From: Nocardioides sp. Soil805
GTDB taxonomy: Bacteria; Actinomycetota; Actinomycetes; Propionibacteriales; Nocardioidaceae
NCBI RefSeq assembly: GCF_001429625.1
Contig: NZ_LMSU01000001.1
Span: forward strand, 1,796,003 to 1,860,002
Direction of reading: 5' to 3'
DNA: 64,000 bases
A program made the translations under genes and the position numbers. Numbering within the stretch: position 1 is the stretch's first letter; every line of letters starts with the position of its first letter. A model generated the notes under the pieces. That model made no database searches. It was not told where the DNA came from and saw nothing but the letters and a program-made list of their open reading frames with translations. Below are positions 59,340-64,000 of this stretch, in pieces.

Positions 59340-61034
59340 ATGGTCTTCTCGGGCTCGGCCGTACGACAGCGCTCCGACCTGCTCGAGATCGTGTCCGTCC
59401 TCGACCTCGACGCCGTGCTCGAGCGTGCCGCGACCATCGGCGCCCACCGCACCGGCGCGCGCCGCGTGGTGCTCGCCGTCCTCGACGACGTCGAGGACTC
59501 CTGCCACGGAGAGCAGCCGCGACTGCTGGTGCACGGCATCGACCCCGAGGCGGCCGCCGTCCTGCGGGAGCGCCTGGGCGACGCCGGGCTGCCGCTCGCG
59601 GACGAACGGGCGGGCGGACGCGAGCCCGACGTGCTCCGGACGCTCGACCCCGAGTCCGGCGACGAGGTGCTCCGCGTCCCGGTGCTGGTCCACGGGCGGC
59701 TCTTCGCGGACCTGCTGCTCGCCGACCCCGCCGGCGACGGCTTCGCCGACGCCGCCGTCGAGAGCATCGCCGAGCTGGGCCGGGTGACCGGCGTGGCGGT
59801 GCGCAACGCCCTCAGCTACGCCCTCAGCGAGCGACGCCGGGAGGCCGTCGAGCTCGCGGCCGCGGTGGACCAGTCGTTGCGACCGCCCTTCCTCCTCGCC
59901 GAGCCGATGGCCCGCATCGCCGAGGGGGCACGCCGCATCGCGGGTGCCCGGACCGCGGCGGTGGTCGCAGCGGGTGAGCACGGTGTCGACGTGACCGCCG
60001 TGGCCGGCGAGCGCAGCGACGCGCTGCCCCGGCTCCTCGACCGGGTGGCCGAGCAGGCGCGGACCGCGCAGGGCGACGGCGCGGACTTCACCGCCCGGGT
60101 GGACGGCGAGACCGTCTGGGGCGTGCCGCTGAGCCCGGACCACGCATACGTCGGCGTGGTGGTGCTGGTCCTGGACCCCGCACGCACCGGGCGCTTCCCC
60201 GAGGACCGGTCGCTGCTCACCTCCTTCGTGCGGCACGGGTCGTTGGTCCTCGACCACGGCGTGCTGCAGCAGGAACGGCAGCACGCGGTGCTCGAGGCCG
60301 ACCGGGACCGCATCGCGCGCGACCTGCACGACGTGGTCATCCAGCGCCTGTACGCCACGGGGCTGACCCTGCGGGCCCGGACCGCGCACAACGGCACCGG
60401 TACGACGGGCACGGGCGTCGCGAGCGCCGACCACGTGGCCGAGGCGATCCGAGAGATCAACGACTCCATCCGCGACATCCGCAGCACGATCTTCGCGCTC
60501 GAGCGCGGGAGCTCGGGCTCGCTGCGCCGCGACGTGCTCGCGCTCGCGCAGGAGTACGAGTCGGCACTCGGGTTCCTGCCGGTCGTGCGCACGTGGGGAC
60601 CGGTGGACTCGCTGGTCGAGCAGGACCTGGCCGAGCAGGCGACCGTGGTCCTGCGGGAGGCCCTGTCCAACTGTGCCCGCCACGCCCACGCCTCCCGGTG
60701 CGAGGTCGACGTCTCGGCCGAGCACGGCCTGCTCACCCTCACGGTGACCGACGACGGCCGCGGCGCCGGCACGGACGACGGCCCCCGCAGCGGCCTGCGC
60801 AACCTCGCCGCCCGGGCCCGCGAGCTCGGCGGCGGCCTCGACGTGGGACCGGCCGACGGGCGCGGCACCCGGCTGCGCTGGCAGGTGCGCCTGGACCGTC
60901 AGGCCGGGCCGGAACCGACCAGCGGTGCCGAGCCCTCGGCACCCGGTGCGGTCGTGGACCCGGTCGGCGAGCCGGATCCGGGCGCGGACCCGGTCGCGGG
61001 CTCCGACGCGGGTGCGGTCGAGACCGAGGGCTGA
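59340..61034 (+). CDS. GAF-domain sensor histidine kinase (NarL/DevS-type)
   Basis: The product has 564 residues. Two GAF-like sensor regions (about 10-155 and 175-310) are followed by a HisKA_3 box: RDRIARDLHDVVIQRLYATG with the phospho-acceptor H in D-L-H-D. The HATPase domain has VVLREALSNCARHAHASRC (N-box) and VTDDGRGAG then SGLRNLAARARELGG (G boxes). The layout is that of the DevS/DosT family, which senses oxygen or redox through GAF haem. A haem ligand cannot be confirmed here. The last 45 residues are low-complexity and overlap a gene on the other strand. No response regulator is adjacent in the window. The flagellar genes lie next to it tail to tail. Confidence 0.88.
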   Translation: MVFSGSAVRQRSDLLEIVSVLDLDAVLERAATIGAHRTGARRVVLAVLDDVEDSCHGEQPRLLVHGIDPEAAAVLRERLGDAGLPLADERAGGREPDVLRTLDPESGDEVLRVPVLVHGRLFADLLLADPAGDGFADAAVESIAELGRVTGVAVRNALSYALSERRREAVELAAAVDQSLRPPFLLAEPMARIAEGARRIAGARTAAVVAAGEHGVDVTAVAGERSDALPRLLDRVAEQARTAQGDGADFTARVDGETVWGVPLSPDHAYVGVVVLVLDPARTGRFPEDRSLLTSFVRHGSLVLDHGVLQQERQHAVLEADRDRIARDLHDVVIQRLYATGLTLRARTAHNGTGTTGTGVASADHVAEAIREINDSIRDIRSTIFALERGSSGSLRRDVLALAQEYESALGFLPVVRTWGPVDSLVEQDLAEQATVVLREALSNCARHAHASRCEVDVSAEHGLLTLTVTDDGRGAGTDDGPRSGLRNLAARARELGGGLDVGPADGRGTRLRWQVRLDRQAGPEPTSGAEPSAPGAVVDPVGEPDPGADPVAGSDAGAVETEG

Positions 61035-61216
61035 GCCCCCGGGGAGGTCCCGATCCATCCGGCCGCCGCGGAGAGCAGGACACCGCACACGCCGACGGCC
61101 AGCAGGTAGCGCACCAGCGCCACGTCGAGCGGCATCGCACCGGTGGCCGCGGCCCACAGCGCCGGCGAGGTCAGTACGGCGGCGACGACGAGCGCCGGGC
61201 CCGAGACGGTCCTCAC
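60899..61216 (-). CDS. small membrane protein coupled to flhA
   Basis: The product has 105 residues from GTG 61,216, overlapping the flhA stop as GTGA, which implies translational coupling. Two membrane helices are visible: ALVVAAVLTSPALWAAATGA and VALVRYLLAVGVCGVLLSAA. The last 45 residues are a serine/glycine/proline tail whose coding DNA is the antisense of the kinase's 3' end (136 bases shared). The location suggests a flagellar or envelope accessory protein. I recognise no family. Confidence 0.6.
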   Translation of the reverse strand: MRTVSGPALVVAAVLTSPALWAAATGAMPLDVALVRYLLAVGVCGVLLSAAAGWIGTSPGAQPSVSTAPASEPATGSAPGSGSPTGSTTAPGAEGSAPLVGSGPA

Positions 61217-63258
61217 GCCGTCACCGCCAGCCGGTCACCGGACACGGTGCCGACCGAGCGCACCTGGGTGGCGCCCGTCAGCTCGGTGTACGACAGCACC
61301 GCCGTCGAGGGCAGGACGGGCACCAGCATGCGACGCACCGCCGGGCGCAGCTGCGGCGCGCAGACCACGACCGGCCGCAGGCCCCGGTCCTCGGCTGCCG
61401 TCCTGAGGTCGGTCACCTCCGCGAGCACGCGCTGGCCGAGCAGCGGGTCGAGCGCGATCACCGAGCCGGGGTCCGCGGGACGCATGGCCTCGAGCATCCG
61501 CTGCTCCAGGGTCGGCTCGAAGCTGATGACGTGAACTGCGCCGTCGGCCAGGTGGGGTGCCACGATGGCCGGCCCGAGAGCAGCGCGGGCGGCCTCGGCG
61601 AGCGCGTCGGGGTCCTTGGTGACCTGGGCCTTGAGGGAGAGCGCCTCGAAGATGCGCACCAGGTCGCGCACCGAGACCTGCTCCTCCAGGAGGTGCTGGA
61701 GCACGCGCTGCACCTCGCCCAGCGTGAGCTGCGCGGGAGTGAGCTCGTCGACCACCACGGGGTGGCTGCGCTTGACCAGGTCGGTGAGGGTCTTCACGTC
61801 CTCGCGACCGAGCAGCCGGCCGGCGTGGGTCCCGACGACCTCGGCCAGGTGCGTGGTGATGACCGAGGCCCGGTCGACGACGGTGGCGCCGCTCAGCTCC
61901 GCCTGGACGCGCAGCTCGGCGGGGATCCACCGGGCCTCGAGCCCGAAGACGGGCTCGCGGGTGGACTCCCCGGGCAGCCCGCCCAGGGTGTCCCCGATCG
62001 CCAGGACGGTGCCGCGGGGTGACTCGCCCCGCGCCACCTCGATGCCGTACAGCTTGATGACGTACGTGCGGGCGGGCAGGTCGAGGTTGTCGCGGGTGCG
62101 CACCGGCGGGACGATGATGCCGAGCTCCCCAGCGATCTTGCGGCGCAGGGCCTTGACGCGGTCGAGCAGGTCTCCACCGTTGGCGGCGTCGACGAGGTCG
62201 ATGATGTCCGGCGCGAGCTCCAGCCCGAGCGGGTCGACCTGGATCTCGGCGGCGAGCAGCTCGGGGCTGTCCGGCGGTGCGGCCAGCGCCTGCTCCATCG
62301 GCGGTTGCTCGGGCTCGCCGGTCTCCTTCGGCGCGCGGCTCGACGCCAGCAGCATCACGCCGCCGGCGGCCACGAACGGCAGCTTGGGCAGGCCCGGGAT
62401 GAGGCAGATGAACAGCGCGCCGAAGCCGGCGATCTGCAGCGGCACCCGGTTGCCGCCGAGCTGGCGCAGGATGTCGGAGCCCATGTCGCCGCTCGCCGTG
62501 GACCGGGTGACGATGAGGCCGGTGGCCACCGACAGGAGCAGCGCCGGGATCTGCGAGACGAGCCCGTCGCCGACCGACAGCAGGCTGTACGTCGTGATGG
62601 CGTCGCCGAAGGACATCCCCTTCTGCGCCATGCCGACCGCGAAGCCGCCCACGAGGTTGACCACGGTGATGACGATGGCCGCGATCGCGTCGCCCTTGAC
62701 GAACTTCGAGGCACCGTCCATCGCGCCGTAGAAGTCGGCCTCGCCGTGCACCTCCAGGCGCCGGCGACGGGCCTCCTCCTCGTCGATGAGGCCCGAGTTG
62801 AGGTCCGCGTCGATGGCCATCTGCTTGCCGGGCATCGCGTCGAGGGTGAAGCGCGCCCCGACCTCCGCGACCCGCTCGGCGCCCTTCGTGATGACGAGGA
62901 ACTGGATGACCAGGAGGATCGCGAAGACGATCAGGCCCACCACGAGCGAGCCGCCCACGACGAAGTGGCCGAAGGTGTCGATCACCTTGCCGGCGTACCC
63001 GTCGAGCAGCACCAGCCGGGTCGCACTGACGTTGAGAGCGAGGCGGAAGAGCGTCATCACCAAGATGACGGAGGGGAACGCCGCGAAGTCGAGCGGCCGG
63101 TGGACGAACATCGCGACCAGCAGGATGAGCAGCGCGCCGGTGATGTTGAAGGCGATGAGCAGGTCCAGGACGACCGCGGGCAGCGGCACCACGAGCATCA
63201 TCACGATGAGCACGACGCCCGCCGGGACGCCGAGCTGCATCAGACGCTTGGGTTCCAC
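61213..63258 (-). CDS. flhA: flagellar export apparatus protein FlhA
   Basis: The product has 681 residues, normal length. FlhA is the nine-fold export gate of the flagellar type III system. The N-terminal half has about eight membrane helices with family landmarks: PLPAVVLDLLIAFNITGALL, FPSVILVMTLFRLALNVSAT, FVVGGSLVVGLIVFAILLVI, the FHIPEP-type loop GARFTLDAMPGKQMAIDADL then NSGLIDEEEARRRR, and GASKFVKGDAIAAIVITVVN. The C-terminal half (about 370-681) is the cytoplasmic ring domain that docks chaperones and substrates. It lies 67 bases after flhB on the same strand. Confidence 0.96.
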   Translation of the reverse strand: MEPKRLMQLGVPAGVVLIVMMLVVPLPAVVLDLLIAFNITGALLILLVAMFVHRPLDFAAFPSVILVMTLFRLALNVSATRLVLLDGYAGKVIDTFGHFVVGGSLVVGLIVFAILLVIQFLVITKGAERVAEVGARFTLDAMPGKQMAIDADLNSGLIDEEEARRRRLEVHGEADFYGAMDGASKFVKGDAIAAIVITVVNLVGGFAVGMAQKGMSFGDAITTYSLLSVGDGLVSQIPALLLSVATGLIVTRSTASGDMGSDILRQLGGNRVPLQIAGFGALFICLIPGLPKLPFVAAGGVMLLASSRAPKETGEPEQPPMEQALAAPPDSPELLAAEIQVDPLGLELAPDIIDLVDAANGGDLLDRVKALRRKIAGELGIIVPPVRTRDNLDLPARTYVIKLYGIEVARGESPRGTVLAIGDTLGGLPGESTREPVFGLEARWIPAELRVQAELSGATVVDRASVITTHLAEVVGTHAGRLLGREDVKTLTDLVKRSHPVVVDELTPAQLTLGEVQRVLQHLLEEQVSVRDLVRIFEALSLKAQVTKDPDALAEAARAALGPAIVAPHLADGAVHVISFEPTLEQRMLEAMRPADPGSVIALDPLLGQRVLAEVTDLRTAAEDRGLRPVVVCAPQLRPAVRRMLVPVLPSTAVLSYTELTGATQVRSVGTVSGDRLAVTA

Positions 63259-63325
63259 GTGGTGCCTCTCGGGAGGGTCGCCGGACAGGGCGCCCTCCGT
63301 GGCACCGGACGACGCCGTCCTGGCG

Positions 63326-64000
63326 TCACGCCTCCCATCGGCCGGCGGCGACCGCTCCTGAGGGGTTCACCGCGACCGGTACGACGGCGCGGCGTCGCCG
63401 TCCCGCGACGGCCACGGCGGGCAGGTCGCTCTCCCGACGCGGGCTGCGGTGCTCGCCGCCCCGGCTGCCGGTGGACCGGCGCGAGATGACGAACGCGAGG
63501 ACCTGGGCCACGGCGGCGTACAGCTCGGGCGGGATCTCCTGCCCGACCACGGTGGAGCGGTGCAGGGCGCGCGCGAGCGGGACGTCGCGGACCAGGGGCA
63601 CGCCGTGCTCGACGGCCTGCTCGCGGATGCGCTGGGCCACCACCCCGGCCCCCCGGGCCACCACACGCGGCGCGCCCCGCTCCGCGTCGTACCGCAGGGC
63701 CATGGCCACGTGCGTCGGGTTGACCAGCACCACGTCGGCGGTGGGGACGTCGGCCATCATCCGGTTGCGCGCGGCGGCGAGCTGGCGGCCCCGGATCGCG
63801 CTCTTGACCAGCGGGTCGCCCTCGGTCTGCTTGCTCTCCTGCTTGACCTCGTGCTTGGTCATCCGGGTCTGCTTGCCCATCCGCCGGCGCACCATCGCGT
63901 AGTCGGCCACCGCCATGACGATGCCGGCGACGGCCACGCTGCGGACCAGGGAGAACACCTCGTCGCGGACGACCTCGAGCACCGCGGAGATGGGCACCAG
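63326..64000 (-). CDS. flhB: flagellar export switch protein FlhB, 5' part beyond the window
   Basis: About 224 C-terminal residues are in the window; the frame continues through the right edge. The last membrane helix (VRSVAVAGIVMAVADYAMV) is followed by the linker RMTKHEVKQESKQTEGDP and the self-cleaving motif NPTH in TADVVLVNPTHVAMALRYD. Cleavage between N and P switches export from rod/hook to filament proteins. The C-terminal cytoplasmic domain ends PPELYAAVAQVLAFVISRR, followed by a long basic tail of about 50 residues that is not general in the family. Upstream flagellar genes (FliR and others) should lie to the right. Confidence 0.95.
   Translation of the reverse strand: MVPISAVLEVVRDEVFSLVRSVAVAGIVMAVADYAMVRRRMGKQTRMTKHEVKQESKQTEGDPLVKSAIRGRQLAAARNRMMADVPTADVVLVNPTHVAMALRYDAERGAPRVVARGAGVVAQRIREQAVEHGVPLVRDVPLARALHRSTVVGQEIPPELYAAVAQVLAFVISRRSTGSRGGEHRSPRRESDLPAVAVAGRRRRAVVPVAVNPSGAVAAGRWEA

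Overview
This is a very GC-rich actinobacterial chromosome segment. GTG starts are frequent, genes often meet at 4-bp GTGA/ATGA overlaps, and the content includes a deazaflavin (F420)-type oxidoreductase, an mIHF-like protein, a 1,4-dihydroxy-2-naphthoyl-CoA synthase, RecBCD and flagellar FlhA/FlhB. A flagellated Nocardioides-like member of the Propionibacteriales is a reasonable guess, but no marker in the window fixes the genus.

Positions 1 to about 20,630 look like an integrated genomic island. They are visibly less GC-rich, have long non-coding gaps, broken genes and an IS3-type insertion, and end at a 3' fragment of a tRNA-Arg(ACG) gene (20,588-20,629) followed by that tRNA's hairpin terminator: a typical attR. 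Island genes are, in order: the end of an IS3-family transposase that has cut a DnaB-like ATPase gene; an mIHF-like DNA-binding protein; a protein resembling plasmid replication-relaxation proteins; an operon led by a zinc-ribbon plus Vsr/DUF559-type nuclease; an excisionase-type regulator; two large unknown proteins, one with S1-like domains and a coiled coil; several tiny zinc-binding or acidic proteins; a three-gene overlapping operon (12,455-17,597) encoding a giant helical-repeat histidine kinase, a stand-alone receiver and a PIN nuclease; the wreck of a DpnI-type restriction enzyme; and a toxin-antitoxin pair plus an orphan antitoxin between two copies of a 135-bp repeat. The kinase-receiver-PIN operon is the best candidate for an undescribed defence system, with an architecture recalling Detocs two-component immunity.

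From 20,640 on the sequence is chromosomal. 21-37 kb is a stress or envelope district: a class II amidotransferase with a YbdK-type ligase, a BrkB/YihY membrane protein, a MalT-like LuxR regulator, several small membrane proteins (RDD, DUF7144-like, SHOCT, DUF6325-like, YrhK-like), glutamate decarboxylase, a GAF-PP2C phosphatase and a lipoprotein. 37.6-43.5 kb is a complete oligopeptide/dipeptide ABC importer, its binding protein separated from the permeases by a hairpin. 43.7-47.2 kb holds a UPF0014 permease, a secreted subtilase, a CsbD-like protein and a HAD phosphatase. 47.25-55.7 kb is recC-recB-recD with translational coupling. 55.8-59.1 kb holds an ACT protein, an L-2-hydroxyglutarate oxidase-like enzyme, the F420-type oxidoreductase and menB. 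59.3-64 kb has a GAF-domain histidine kinase, then flhB-flhA on the other strand entering a flagellar locus that continues beyond the right edge.

Every assignment comes from reading translated motifs, lengths and context. No database search or structure prediction was available.
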